Origin: an uncultured Bacillota bacterium
Lineage (GTDB): Bacteria; Bacillota; Clostridia; Christensenellales; UBA1242
NCBI GenBank assembly: GCA_900544595.1
Contig: UQVQ01000001.1
Span: 124,001 to 188,000, forward strand
Length of the DNA: 64,000 bases
Direction: 5' to 3'
Under the pieces are notes generated by a model. That model was given only the letters and a program-made list of their open reading frames with translations. It ran no database searches and had not been told where the DNA came from. The stretch's first letter is position 1; every line of letters begins with the position of its first letter. Position numbers and translations under genes: made by a program. Shown here in pieces: positions 50,376 to 59,235 of the stretch.

Positions 50376-51230
50376 TTATGCCCTTTCAAAGGCATTTTTA
50401 AGCGCTAATGCATCTGTTGCCATATTATCTCTCGACTCGCAAATTATCATTGGTTTAAGCCCTAAATCCTTAATTGCTTTCATAAGCGGCTCAAAATTTG
50501 GCCCATACTGCCCATTATCGAAATTTAAGTGACGAACTTCGCCCTTGCCGCCATATTCAATCATCGAAAAATGTATGTGACAGTTCGACGCCCTTTCAAA
50601 TCCAAGTTTTTCAATTGCAAGTTCAAAAACTTTTCGATAGTCCTCATATGTTCCAAAATTCCCAAGGTTAAGCGCATAGATATGCCCAAAATCGAAAGTT
50701 GGAACATAAATTTCGTCAACCGTGCAAAGGTCGATTATTTCCTCATATGTTCCAATTTGCATTGATTTTCCCATTGTTTCTGGGCAAAGTGTTAAATTCC
50801 CAAAACCATTTTCCTTAACTTTTTTTGCAAGAATCTCAAGCCTGTTTCGAGTAAGTTCAAGCGCTCTTTCGCGCGAAAGTTTCCCTTGCGAAGCCGCGTG
50901 AAAAACAAGATGCTTCCCGCCCATAAGGTTAAGATAGTTAAGCCCAGTTAAAACATAACCATACGATTTTTCAATCATTTCTTCGCTTTCGTTTGCAAAG
51001 TTTATGTAGTATGGCGCGTGAATGCTCATTGTAATTCCGTTTTCCAAAGCAACTTTTCCAAGTTCTGCTGCTTTTTCGCTTCCCATAACATATCCTTTTC
51101 CAAAAGAATATTCATAAGCATTAAGTCCAAGGCTTTTAAGCCATGCGGGCGCTTGCAAACTGCTCTTATAGCCAAGGTCATAAAACAACTTACTGTTCCC
51201 CGAAGGCCCGAACAAAATTTTTTCCATCAT
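50376..51230 (-). CDS. Endonuclease IV (AP endonuclease 2) family TIM-barrel protein
   Basis: 284 residues. Metal-ligand positions of the Nfo family are visible: SIHAPYYINFAN near 69, HLVFHAASQGK near 107, LCPETMGK near 147, FDFGHIYALN near 181, HIHFSMIEYG near 219 and ICESRD near 264. Classical Nfo cleaves DNA 5' to abasic sites with three zinc ions. Divergence in several motifs means it could instead be a sugar-phosphate isomerase-like relative. It overlaps truB by four bases at the end of the nrnA-truB operon. Confidence 0.82.
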   Translation of the reverse strand: MMEKILFGPSGNSKLFYDLGYKSSLQAPAWLKSLGLNAYEYSFGKGYVMGSEKAAELGKVALENGITMSIHAPYYINFANESEEMIEKSYGYVLTGLNYLNLMGGKHLVFHAASQGKLSRERALELTRNRLEILAKKVKENGFGNLTLCPETMGKSMQIGTYEEIIDLCTVDEIYVPTFDFGHIYALNLGNFGTYEDYRKVFELAIEKLGFERASNCHIHFSMIEYGGKGEVRHLNFDNGQYGPNFEPLMKAIKDLGLKPMIICESRDNMATDALALKNAFERA

Positions 51231-52171
51231 TCCTCCAATAAAAATGTTTCAACTTTAATTTTTCCGTCATCAAAATTGTTTGCAGTTCCAAAAAATCTAT
51301 TTCCGCAAACAAGTTTAAATTGTCCGCTTAAAACAGGAAGATTAAAAACGCTTTTCCCGTCTAAAATTGCTTTTCCTTCCTCGCTTGACAAACTTAAAAC
51401 TGGCAAATCAACAACATCAAAAGAACTTAAAAGTTCATATTTTCCGTTTTTAATTTCATCAAGTGTAAAACTGTTTTTAATGTCAAATTTCCCACATTTT
51501 GTGCGTGTTATGCAAAGCATAGCACCACAACTTGCGGTGTTATGCGACAAATCTCGACATAAACTTCTAATATACGTTCCCGCGCTGCATTCAATTTCAA
51601 ACTCGTAAAGCTGGTTTTCAAAAACTTTTCCCAAGTTCTTTTCTTCAAACTCTTTTTCAGAGTGAAACTCTAAAAATCTTTCTTTAAGTTCGTTCAATTT
51701 TTCAGTTGATGGCTTTCCAATAAGTTTAAAGGAAAAGATTTCAACCTCCCTTTCTTTAAGGTCAATTTTTTCGCCCTTTCTTGCCAAGTCATAAGCAACT
51801 TTTCCATTAACTTTAAGCGCTGAAAATTGAGGAGGAAGCTGTTTAATTTTTCCAATAAAATTTGGAAGTTCATTTTCAATTTGTTTCTTTGAAACTTCCT
51901 TCAAATTAACATTTGTTATTTCGCCTTCTGCATCGAGAGTTGAGGTTTCAAAGCCAAACGCAAAAACTGCACGGTAGGTTTTTCTTTTTTTAAGGAAAAA
52001 ATCAAAAAGGCGCGTTGATTTGCCAAGAGTGATTGGCAAAACTCCGTCGCCCAAAACATCAAGAGTTCCCAAATGCCCCGCTTTTTTTGCGCCAGTTAAT
52101 TTTTTAACAATGTTTGCCGCCGTGTTTGAACTTATTCCCGCCGGCTTGTTTAACACGATAACTCCGTTCAA
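51227..52171 (-). CDS. truB: tRNA pseudouridine synthase B
   Basis: 314 residues. It starts NGVIVLNKPAGISSNTAANI and has HLGTLDVLGDGVLPITLGKS near 34-53 with the catalytic aspartate in this GTLD block. YRAVFAFGFETSTLDAEG near 67 and ECSAGTYIRSLCRDLSHN near 204 follow. It makes pseudouridine 55 in the T-loop. The stretch after the last motif (GAMLCITRTKCGKF) is encoded by DNA that forms a palindrome matching intergenic repeats at 8155 and 17062, yet the frame and length are normal. Confidence 0.94.
   Translation of the reverse strand: MNGVIVLNKPAGISSNTAANIVKKLTGAKKAGHLGTLDVLGDGVLPITLGKSTRLFDFFLKKRKTYRAVFAFGFETSTLDAEGEITNVNLKEVSKKQIENELPNFIGKIKQLPPQFSALKVNGKVAYDLARKGEKIDLKEREVEIFSFKLIGKPSTEKLNELKERFLEFHSEKEFEEKNLGKVFENQLYEFEIECSAGTYIRSLCRDLSHNTASCGAMLCITRTKCGKFDIKNSFTLDEIKNGKYELLSSFDVVDLPVLSLSSEEGKAILDGKSVFNLPVLSGQFKLVCGNRFFGTANNFDDGKIKVETFLLEE
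51501..51546. repeat. Palindromic repeat inside truB
   Basis: GTGTTATGC-aaa-GCATAGCACC (51505-51526) followed by a second CTTGCGGTGTTATGCG half. The core differs from the intergenic palindrome at 8155 by one inserted base. Confidence 0.6.
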
Positions 52172-52177
52172 GTTTCC

Positions 52178-53206
52178 TCACATACTTTTATTGTCGTTTC
52201 TTTGAATTTCTTTAACACATTCGTCCAAAACTTTTTTAAATTCTTTTTTGAAATTGCCATGAATATTGCAACCCGACGCGTTTTTATGCCCGCCGCCGCC
52301 AAAAACAGAGGCAACACGGTTAACATCGTAGTTTTCAATTGAACGAAGCCCAAGGCGATATTCATTATTCCCGCGTTCTTTAACGGTTATGTTAATTTTC
52401 GAGTCGTCAACATTGCAAATTATGTGCATAAAAGTTGTTACATCGCTTGATTTAACGTGTAACTTTTTAAGGTCTTTAAGTTTTGCATAGAAATATGTCA
52501 CACCCTTATAGTATTGCAATTTTTTTGCCATATAAGCAATAAGTTTAAGTTGGTCAATCGACTTTTTCTTGTGCAAATTGATGTTAACCGTGTCGTAATC
52601 GGCGCCAAGGTCGATAAGTTCGCCTGCATATTTGTGGGTTAACGCGGTTATGTTAGAGTTTGAAAAACGATTTGTGTCGGAACTTATTGCTGCAAAAAGG
52701 CAAGTTGCCGCATCGGCTTCAATTTCAAAGTTCATTTCCTTTAAAAGTTCAAAAAGAACTTCCCCGCAAGATGAATAGCTTTTAACATAGTTGATTGTTG
52801 CGTAATTCGTGTTGCTAACGTGATGGTCGATATTTATTGTTTTTTCGGCGTTTTTATATGCCTCTTCATATTTTCCAAGACGTTGCGTGTTTGAAGAATC
52901 AAGAGAAACAAGCAAATCAAATTTTGAAAAGTCAACTTCGTTTTCGTGCTTTAACTCTTCTTTATTAAACGCATCTTGGTTATTTTTTTCGTGTAAATTT
53001 ATTTTCTCATAATTTTTCAAAAAAGAAAAACGATCTGGAATTTCGCTGTCGCAAAATAACTGAACATTTTTTCCATTTTTAGTTAAAACATCATATAATC
53101 CAAGAATACACCCAATTCCGTCGCAGTCGCAATTAATATGCGTGAAAAGCGCAAGGCTGCGCGCGCTGTCTAATTCATCTTTAATTTCTTTTGCACTTAA
53201 TTCCAT
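52178..53206 (-). CDS. nrnA: DHH/DHHA1 phosphoesterase NrnA
   Basis: 342 residues. DHH motifs: ALFTHINCDCDGIGCILGLY near 18-37, LLVSLDSSNTQRLG near 99, the DHH in NIDHHVSNTNYA near 123, and LFAAISSDTNRF near 165. DHHA1 GGGGHKNASG is near 315. NrnA-type enzymes degrade nanoRNA and pAp (some c-di-AMP or pApA). It is first of nrnA-truB-nfo-like with a six-base gap to truB. It is somewhat longer than the common 310-330 residues. Confidence 0.93.
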   Translation of the reverse strand: MELSAKEIKDELDSARSLALFTHINCDCDGIGCILGLYDVLTKNGKNVQLFCDSEIPDRFSFLKNYEKINLHEKNNQDAFNKEELKHENEVDFSKFDLLVSLDSSNTQRLGKYEEAYKNAEKTINIDHHVSNTNYATINYVKSYSSCGEVLFELLKEMNFEIEADAATCLFAAISSDTNRFSNSNITALTHKYAGELIDLGADYDTVNINLHKKKSIDQLKLIAYMAKKLQYYKGVTYFYAKLKDLKKLHVKSSDVTTFMHIICNVDDSKINITVKERGNNEYRLGLRSIENYDVNRVASVFGGGGHKNASGCNIHGNFKKEFKKVLDECVKEIQRNDNKSM

Positions 53207-53302
53207 TTATAAACCTCTTAATAAAGATATCTTACCATAAACTGCCCCGCCGCGCAATAAATTTTTAAGAAAAAATATGTTTAAAAAATTTTTAAAAAAT
53301 GG

Positions 53303-53331
53303 TTGACAAAAGTTTTTGTATATATTATTAT
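53303..53331 (+). promoter_or_regulatory. Promoter of the tRNA array
   Basis: Perfect TTGACA (53303-53308) and TATTAT (53326-53331) with a 17-base spacer, about 28 bases before the first tRNA. Confidence 0.75.
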
Positions 53332-53358
53332 AAAACTCGCCTGACAAATTCAATTTGT

Positions 53359-53435
<77 letters not shown>

Positions 53436-53465
53436 GTTTTAAGAAACGGAAGGTTTCATAAGTAT

Positions 53466-53542
53466 GGCGACGTAGCTCAGTTGGCTAGAGCGTTCGGTTC
53501 ATACCCGAAAGGTCGAAGGTTCGAATCTTTCCGTCGCTACCA
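53466..53542 (+). tRNA. Elongator tRNA-Met (anticodon CAT)
   Basis: 77 nt with encoded CCA. The acceptor GGCGACG pairs with CGTCGCT, and the anticodon arm is TTCGG-TTCATAC-CCGAA. Neither the initiator mismatch nor the GC stem is present. A lysidine-modified tRNA-Ile2 also has CAT genomically, so that identity is a small alternative. Confidence 0.88.
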
Positions 53543-53547
53543 AAATT

Positions 53548-53622
53548 GGTCCCGTGGTCAAGTGGTTAAGACACCGCCCTTTCACGGCGGTATCATGGGT
53601 TCGAATCCCGTCGGGATCACCA
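53548..53622 (+). tRNA. tRNA-Glu (anticodon TTC)
   Basis: 75 nt with encoded CCA. The acceptor is GGTCCCG/CGGGATC and the anticodon arm is CCGCC-CTTTCAC-GGCGG. Confidence 0.95.
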
Positions 53623-53626
53623 CAGC

Positions 53627-53669
53627 AAAAACTCCCTATTTACCAAGTAAGTAGAGAGTTTTATTTTTT
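53627..53669 (+). terminator. Terminator of the tRNA array
   Basis: Hairpin AAAACTCCCTA / TAGAGAGTTTT followed by a T-rich run, five bases past tRNA-Glu. Confidence 0.7.
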
Positions 53670-53815
53670 CTTCTCTCTCTCTCAGTTTTTCGCAAACCAT
53701 CGTAAAATTGCGGACAAATTGCCAATATCGGGATTCGAACTAAAAATTTTAAAAAACTTCCCTAAAAAAATTCCAAATATTTTTATATTTTTAAAGAAAG
53801 TGATATACTTTTTGT

Positions 53816-54370
53816 ATGATAAAAATTAAAAATAAGGAACAAAGCATTGAATTTATTAACCAAATGGGGCTTAACTGTATGCCACAAGCGGTTTTAGACA
53901 AAACAAACAAAGAACGTGTTAAACATTTTTTTGAAGATAATCCTGCGAATGAATATATTATTCGCGACATTTTCACGCCAATGGGAAAATATGCATTTGT
54001 TAAAAATTTTGACGAGGCAGAAAAATATTTGGAAACAATTTCGGCAAATAAATTTTCAATTTCCGTTTCTTTTAATGGGCTTGAAAGAGTTTTACTTGGC
54101 GACATTTTCGTTAAAGACAATTTTGTTACGCTTAGCGCGAGCACGTCGCAAAATGCAAACCACCGCAACATCTACACCACCCCTGAAATTTCGCTTTCGT
54201 GCGAACTTTTTGACGACAGGCTTTGGAACGTTCCGGGCTTTGAAAAACTTATTGATTACATTAACGAACATAATTTATATGAAGTTATTGTTGAATTTGC
54301 GGTTTTCAAAAACAAAGTTGGAACGCAAAAAAACAATGTTGTTATAATTGAACTTAGGAGCGACTATTAA
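53816..54370 (+). CDS. Hypothetical protein upstream of an ABC exporter
   Basis: 184 residues, soluble, mixed alpha/beta, no signal peptide. Visible stretches: FINQMGLNCMPQAVLD near 14, NPANEYIIRDIFTPMGKYAF near 42-61, NRNIYTTPEISLSCELFDDR-like region (HRNIYTTPEISLSCELFDDR) near 117, and a C-terminal beta strand EVIVEFAVFKNKVG. I do not recognise the family. No ribosome site is present, and TATACT ends seven bases before the ATG. Its stop is one base before the ABC ATPase start, so it is part of that operon. It could be an accessory or regulatory subunit. Confidence 0.65.
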   Translation: MIKIKNKEQSIEFINQMGLNCMPQAVLDKTNKERVKHFFEDNPANEYIIRDIFTPMGKYAFVKNFDEAEKYLETISANKFSISVSFNGLERVLLGDIFVKDNFVTLSASTSQNANHRNIYTTPEISLSCELFDDRLWNVPGFEKLIDYINEHNLYEVIVEFAVFKNKVGTQKNNVVIIELRSDY

Positions 54371-54371
54371 A

Positions 54372-55109
54372 ATGGAAGCAATTGAAATTAAGAACATAAC
54401 AAAAGAATTTAAAAATTTAACTGCTCTTTCAAATGTTTCGCTCGAAATTCACGAAGGCGAATGTTTTGCTCTCCTTGGCCCAAACGGCGCGGGAAAAACA
54501 ACGCTTATCAAAATTCTTTCGTGTCTTCTTTCGCCAACAAGCGGAACAGCTTTAATTTTGGGAAACGACATTTTGCAAAAAGAAAATGAAGTTAAAAAAG
54601 TTATTGCTGTTTGCCCTCAAGAAACGGCAATTGCAAAAAACTTAACTGCTCTTGAAAATCTTGAAATGATTGCTGCAATTTGCGGAAAAACAAAAAAAGA
54701 TGCAAAAGAACTTGCAGAAAGATTTGAACTTTTGAAAAATCCAAAACAACTTTCAAAAAACCTTTCTGGCGGAAACAAACGCCGTCTTTCAATTGCAATG
54801 GCTCTTTTGCCAGAGCCAAAAGTTTTGTTCTTGGACGAACCAACTCTTGGGCTTGACATTGAAGCGCGAATTGAACTTTGGGATTTAATTAAAAGCCTTC
54901 GCGGGAAAACAACAATTGTTTTAACAACCCACTATCTTGAAGAGGCCGATAAACTTTCAAACAGAATTGGCGTTATTAAAGGCGGGAAAATTATTGAACT
55001 CGACACGCCTGAAAACTTAAAGAAAAAATATGCAAAAGAGGGCGAAACAAATCCTTCAATTGACGATATTTACATTCGAATTATTAAGGGAGAAAAAAAT
55101 GAGATTTAA
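54372..55109 (+). CDS. ABC transporter ATP-binding protein
   Basis: 245 residues from the ATG at 54372, with AGGAG in the end of the preceding gene. Walker A GPNGAGKTTLIK near 37, Q-loop VCPQETAIAKNLT near 86, signature LSGGNKRRLSIAMALL near 131, Walker B VLFLDEPTLGLD near 152 and switch histidine TTHYLEEADKLSNR near 184. It belongs to the DRA/CcmA-type export ATPases (drug, lipid or polysaccharide efflux). The stop overlaps the permease start. Confidence 0.93.
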   Translation: MEAIEIKNITKEFKNLTALSNVSLEIHEGECFALLGPNGAGKTTLIKILSCLLSPTSGTALILGNDILQKENEVKKVIAVCPQETAIAKNLTALENLEMIAAICGKTKKDAKELAERFELLKNPKQLSKNLSGGNKRRLSIAMALLPEPKVLFLDEPTLGLDIEARIELWDLIKSLRGKTTIVLTTHYLEEADKLSNRIGVIKGGKIIELDTPENLKKKYAKEGETNPSIDDIYIRIIKGEKNEI

Positions 55110-55863
55110 AGGCCTTGCAAAACGCAATTTCTTGGAAATGATTCGCGACCCACTAACAAGTTTGCTTGGAATTCTTTTTCCATCAATTTTGCTTATTATG
55201 TTTGTTTTAATTAACAGAGCGGCAACAGAAAAACTTCCAATTTTTGAGGTTGGTGCAATTCTTCCTGGAATTATTGTTCTTGGATTTTGCTTGGATATGA
55301 TTTTAATTGCAAATTTCATTTGCAAAGATAAGGACGACTCGCTTATGGCAAGATTCCAAACTCTTCCCCTTCGCCCTGTCGATTTTGTTTTGGCATACTC
55401 CGTTCCTTTCCTTGCATTCTCGCTTATTCAAATTGTTTTCACGTTTTTAATTGGATTTGTTGTTGGGCTTCAAGCAACAGTTGGAATTTTAGTTGCAATT
55501 CCTCTTCTTTGGTTCTTCTCTCTTTTCTTTATTGCGCTTGGGGTTATTCTTGGAACATCGGGCTCAACAAACCTTGTTCTTTCGCTTGGAAATGTTTTGG
55601 TTTTTGTTATAACCTTTTTAAGCGGCGCATGGATGGATTTAAACTGGCTTGGAGGCTTTGGGAAATTTGCACGCGTGCTTCCTTTCGCAAACGCTGTTGA
55701 GGCCGGGAGAGAACTTATTGCCTGGAACGGATTTAATTTTAACCATCTTTATTTCATCTTTGGCTACACTCTTTTAATTGTTGGAGTTTGCATTTTAGTT
55801 TTTGTTTTAATGTTAAAACGAAAAGCAATTTCAAGAGGCAAAAACAAAACTAAAAAAGAATAA
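55099..55863 (+). CDS. ABC-2 type transporter permease
   Basis: 254 residues from the ATG at 55099 (ribosome site AAGGGAG). Six hydrophobic helices run through it. The family block ITFLSGAWMDLNWLGGFGKF near 172 and LPFANAVEAGRELIAWNGFN near 195 mark the ABC-2 fold. With the preceding ATPase it forms an exporter. The substrate is unknown. Confidence 0.9.
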   Translation: MRFKGLAKRNFLEMIRDPLTSLLGILFPSILLIMFVLINRAATEKLPIFEVGAILPGIIVLGFCLDMILIANFICKDKDDSLMARFQTLPLRPVDFVLAYSVPFLAFSLIQIVFTFLIGFVVGLQATVGILVAIPLLWFFSLFFIALGVILGTSGSTNLVLSLGNVLVFVITFLSGAWMDLNWLGGFGKFARVLPFANAVEAGRELIAWNGFNFNHLYFIFGYTLLIVGVCILVFVLMLKRKAISRGKNKTKKE

Positions 55864-55930
55864 AATTAAAAAGAATAAAAAGATTTTTAAAGGAAAAAAT
55901 ACCTTTTAAGCAATTAAGAGGTGTTTTTTT

Positions 55931-56704
55931 ATGGCGAATATTGTTTCTGTTACGGGGGTTAACACATCGCAACTTCCAAAACTTAAAAACGCAGACCTTA
56001 TGGAACTTTTAAGAAAAGTTAAGGCTGGCGACGAATTTGCGCGAGATGAATTTATCATTGCAAATTTGCGCCTTGTTTTAAGTGTTGTCCAGCGTTTTGG
56101 AGGGAACAAGGGAAAAGCTGATGATCTTTTTCAAGTTGGCTGCGTTGGACTGATTAAAGCAATGGATAACTTCAATATGGATTTGAATGTTAAATTTTCA
56201 ACCTATGCCGTTCCAATGATAATTGGCGAAATTCGAAGATATCTTCGCGATAACACCCCTGTTCGAGTTACGCGAAGTTTACGCGACACGGCATATCGCG
56301 CGCTTCAATCTCGCGAAAAACTTACAGCATCGCAAAACACCGACCCAACTCTCGACGAAATTGCCGAAGATATGAACGAAAGCGTTAAAAACATTGCAAT
56401 TGCGCTTGACGCAATTTCCGACACAGTTTCTCTTTCCGACCCAATCTATTCAAGCAAAGGCGAAAGCATAAGGGTTATGGACCAAGTTGCCGATCCTAAA
56501 AATGATGTTGAAAGCCTTATTGAAAGGTTTGCTCTTCGCGAAGCTCTTTCAAACCTTTCCCCTCGCGAAAAAGAAATAATTATGCTTCGCTATTACATTG
56601 GAAAAACGCAAATGGAAGTTAGCGAAGAAATTGGAATTTCTCAAGCGCAAGTTAGCAGAATGGAAAAAAATGCGCTTGAAAGCATAAGGAAAAACATCAC
56701 ATAA
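55931..56704 (+). CDS. sigG: Forespore sigma factor SigG
   Basis: 257 residues. The N-terminal VTGVNTSQLPKLKNADLMEL is the sigma-G-specific start that distinguishes it from SigF. Region 2 has NLRLVLSVVQRF, DDLFQVGCVGLIKAMDNF and FSTYAVPMIIGEIRRYLRDN; region 3 has RVTRSLRDTAYRALQ; region 4 has TQMEVSEEIGISQAQVSRME. It directs late forespore genes after engulfment, when the SpoIIIA channel is active. GAGGTG precedes the ATG. spoIIGA-sigE, often adjacent, are not in this window. Confidence 0.94.
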   Translation: MANIVSVTGVNTSQLPKLKNADLMELLRKVKAGDEFARDEFIIANLRLVLSVVQRFGGNKGKADDLFQVGCVGLIKAMDNFNMDLNVKFSTYAVPMIIGEIRRYLRDNTPVRVTRSLRDTAYRALQSREKLTASQNTDPTLDEIAEDMNESVKNIAIALDAISDTVSLSDPIYSSKGESIRVMDQVADPKNDVESLIERFALREALSNLSPREKEIIMLRYYIGKTQMEVSEEIGISQAQVSRMEKNALESIRKNIT

Positions 56705-56729
56705 AAAAACGGCTTAATGCCGTTTTTTA
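56703..56729. terminator. Terminator of sigG, shared with the convergent gene
   Basis: AAAACGGC-ttaat-GCCGTTTT followed by T-run. The minus-strand gene stops at 56730. Confidence 0.85.
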
Positions 56730-57467
56730 TTATTGCTCTTGACCAAGATTATATTTTTGCTCAAGTTCATTTAAAAATTTTTCTGTTTTTGCCATTTCCC
56801 TTTCGCCATATTTTTGATTAAAATAATTTAAGTCGTTTTGATATGCTGCTATTGATTTTAAGCAATTAACAATTTTTGTGTCGGTTTTGTTTTCAAGCCT
56901 TTCTTGATAGGATTGAGTTTTTGCAAGTTTTTCAAATTCCAATTTTCTTTCTTCAAGTTGGTCGATTTTTGCTTCGCAGAAATATGGTTGGAAGAAGAAA
57001 GTTGAAAGAAGATTAACAAATTTCTCTGGAAAACTTTCGCTTATTAAATTTAAGTTTGAATCGAAAGGGCTTTCTGTTCCAACTGTTTGAGCAACATGCC
57101 CAAAATCATCGTCAACTTTAACATAGGTAATCCCAATTCCGTTTTCTTTTGCATATTCCAAGAAGGTCTGAGCTGGATGCGCTGGGTCATATTCAAAAAA
57201 ATTCATATATTCGTCAATTTCAAATTCATTTTCTGTTAAGAATTTTTCAACATTTTCGCCGTGAATTTCTCTTTCGCAATTTGCCTTGAAAAAGTCAACA
57301 AATCTGTTAAATTGCTCGCAATTTGCGCCTTCTTGAAGATAGATTAGTTCAACAACTGAATTATTTTCAACCTCGGTTTTTCTTGCCCAAACAATTTCGC
57401 TTCCTTCATAGATTTCAAAACCAACAAGTTGTTTTTCGTTTAGCTTATTAAGCCATTTTGTGTTCAT
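56730..57467 (-). CDS. Hypothetical soluble protein
   Basis: 245 residues, acidic, no signal or transmembrane segment. N-terminal WLNKLNEKQLVGFEIYEGSE and VIVWARK-type strands suggest a mixed fold (residues 1-160). Residues 160-245 are helical and charged (KIDQLEERKLEFEKLAKTQS) and probably form a coiled coil. I do not recognise a family. AAAGGAGAGAAAAATG is the ribosome site. It is a single gene, convergent with sigG. Confidence 0.65.
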   Translation of the reverse strand: MNTKWLNKLNEKQLVGFEIYEGSEIVWARKTEVENNSVVELIYLQEGANCEQFNRFVDFFKANCEREIHGENVEKFLTENEFEIDEYMNFFEYDPAHPAQTFLEYAKENGIGITYVKVDDDFGHVAQTVGTESPFDSNLNLISESFPEKFVNLLSTFFFQPYFCEAKIDQLEERKLEFEKLAKTQSYQERLENKTDTKIVNCLKSIAAYQNDLNYFNQKYGEREMAKTEKFLNELEQKYNLGQEQ

Positions 57468-57562
57468 TTTTCTCTCCTTTAAACTTTGCCTATCATATCA
57501 AAAAAAACAGGTTCTGTCAAGAAGATGCAAAATTTATTGATAAAACCCGTTTTCAAAACAAC

Positions 57563-57590
57563 AAAAAAGCGATATATCCTATCGCTTTTT
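57563..57590. terminator. Terminator of lysS
   Basis: AAAAGCGATA-ggata-TATCGCTTTT type hairpin on the minus strand with A and T runs at both ends. Confidence 0.8.
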
Positions 57591-57608
57591 AAATTAACCT
57601 GCAAAGTT

Positions 57609-59093
57609 CTATTTCATAAGAGGAAATAAAACAACATCGCGAACTGAAGGTTGATTAAACATAACAACCATAAGACGGTCGAGCCCAAAACCAAGACCGG
57701 AAATTGGAGGCATTCCGTGTTCCATTGAAAGCATAAAATCTTCGTCAAGATCCATTGCTTCGTCGTCCCCTTGGCTTTTTGCTTTTGCTTGTTCTTCGAA
57801 AGTTTGGCGTTGAACAATTGGGTCAACAAGCTCGGAATATGCCTTGCAAAGTTCGCATCCAACTGCAAGAACTTGGAACATATCAATAAGGCGATTGTCT
57901 TTGTCATTTCTTCTTGCAAGAGGAACAAGACACGCTGGATAGTTATATAAAACTGTTGGTTGAACAAGGTCTTGACGGATTTTGCGTTTATAGATGAAAT
58001 CGATAACTCCCCCGCAAGTTTTAATTCCGTCGAAATCTTCCTCTTTGAAAAGTCCCGTTTCAACAACTTTTGAGATAAGTTCTTTAACATCGCTAAATTC
58101 AACAAAATCAAAACCTAAAATTTCGCGCATGGTTGCTGTGTAGTCAACTCTTTTCCATTCTGCGCCAAAATCAAGTTCAATTCCTTGATACATAACCTTT
58201 GTTGTTCCAATAACTTCCGTTAAAAGGGAACGAATAAATTCTTGGAAAAACTTAATGTTATTTTCAAAGTTCCAATAAGCGGCATACCACTCGCACATTG
58301 TGAATTCTTGCAAGTGTTGAGTGTCCATACCTTCGTTTCTGAAAACTTTTCCCATTTCAAAAACTCTGTCGAACCCGCCGCAAATAACCTGTTTCAAATA
58401 GGTTTCTGGCGCAATTCTAAGGTTGCACATTTTGTTAAGCGCGTTATGTTTCGTGAAAAAAGGTTTTGCGCTTGCTCCGCAAACTGCGCTTTGAAGAATT
58501 GGGGTTTCAACTTCCATAAATCCATGTTCTGTTAAGAATTTACGAATGAAAGTCATGGCCTTGCTTCTTCCCATCATAACTTTTCGGCTTTCTTCGTTTG
58601 AAATAAGATCCAAATATCTTTGACGATATTTTTGTTCTTGATCTGTAAGTCCGTGGAATTTTTCTGGAAGAGGGCGCATTGCTTTTGTTAAAAGGTCAAC
58701 TTTAAAAGCGCGAACTGTGATTTCGCCAGTTTGAGTTGTATAAATTTCGCCCGTTATTCCAACAAAATCGCCAATGTCAACAAGTTTTTTATAGAATTCG
58801 TAGCTCTCTTCGTCAATTTCGTTGCGTCCAACGCTAACTTGAATTGATGCTTCAATGTCTTGAATTCTCAAAAACCCGAATTTTCCCATAATTCTTCTGA
58901 AAATAACACGCCCAGCAAGTTTAACTTTGCTTCCTTCTGGAAGACTTCTTGCTTCCAAAATGCTGTTTGTTTTTTCGAATTTATCAACATATGGAATAAC
59001 TCCATTTTCTTTCAAAAATTCAATTTTTGCGCGGCGAATATCAACTTCGCTTGAAAGTCCATTTAATTTTTCATTTAATTTTGCGTAATCCAT
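57609..59093 (-). CDS. lysS: Lysyl-tRNA synthetase, class II
   Basis: 494 residues. The OB-fold anticodon domain (residues 55-150) includes KVKLAGRVIFRRIMGKFGFL. Class II motifs follow: FLTEHGFMEVETPILQ (motif 1), FEMGKVFRNEGMDTQHLQEF (motif 2, near 246) and GLGFGLDRLMVVMF (motif 3, near 466). AGGAGAAAAT precedes the ATG. No T-box is visible in the short upstream region. Confidence 0.97.
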   Translation of the reverse strand: MDYAKLNEKLNGLSSEVDIRRAKIEFLKENGVIPYVDKFEKTNSILEARSLPEGSKVKLAGRVIFRRIMGKFGFLRIQDIEASIQVSVGRNEIDEESYEFYKKLVDIGDFVGITGEIYTTQTGEITVRAFKVDLLTKAMRPLPEKFHGLTDQEQKYRQRYLDLISNEESRKVMMGRSKAMTFIRKFLTEHGFMEVETPILQSAVCGASAKPFFTKHNALNKMCNLRIAPETYLKQVICGGFDRVFEMGKVFRNEGMDTQHLQEFTMCEWYAAYWNFENNIKFFQEFIRSLLTEVIGTTKVMYQGIELDFGAEWKRVDYTATMREILGFDFVEFSDVKELISKVVETGLFKEEDFDGIKTCGGVIDFIYKRKIRQDLVQPTVLYNYPACLVPLARRNDKDNRLIDMFQVLAVGCELCKAYSELVDPIVQRQTFEEQAKAKSQGDDEAMDLDEDFMLSMEHGMPPISGLGFGLDRLMVVMFNQPSVRDVVLFPLMK

Positions 59094-59235
59094 ATTTTCT
59101 CCTAACGGGAAAAATTATATAAAAAACCTACCATAAAGTCAAACCTTTTGAATAAAATATATATAGAAAAAAGCGTAAAATATTTTGAATATCGTTTTTT
59201 TTATGATAAAATCATAGGTAGATTAGGAGTTGAAA

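Noticed and set aside
53466..53542. tRNA-Ile2 (CAT, lysidine) for the second tRNA
   Set aside because: The body looks like elongator tRNA-Met and it follows fMet in an array, but sequence alone does not fully exclude Ile2.
59094..59235. T-box or other riboswitch before lysS
   Set aside because: The divergent gap is short and shows only a ribosome site and promoter-like AT stretches.
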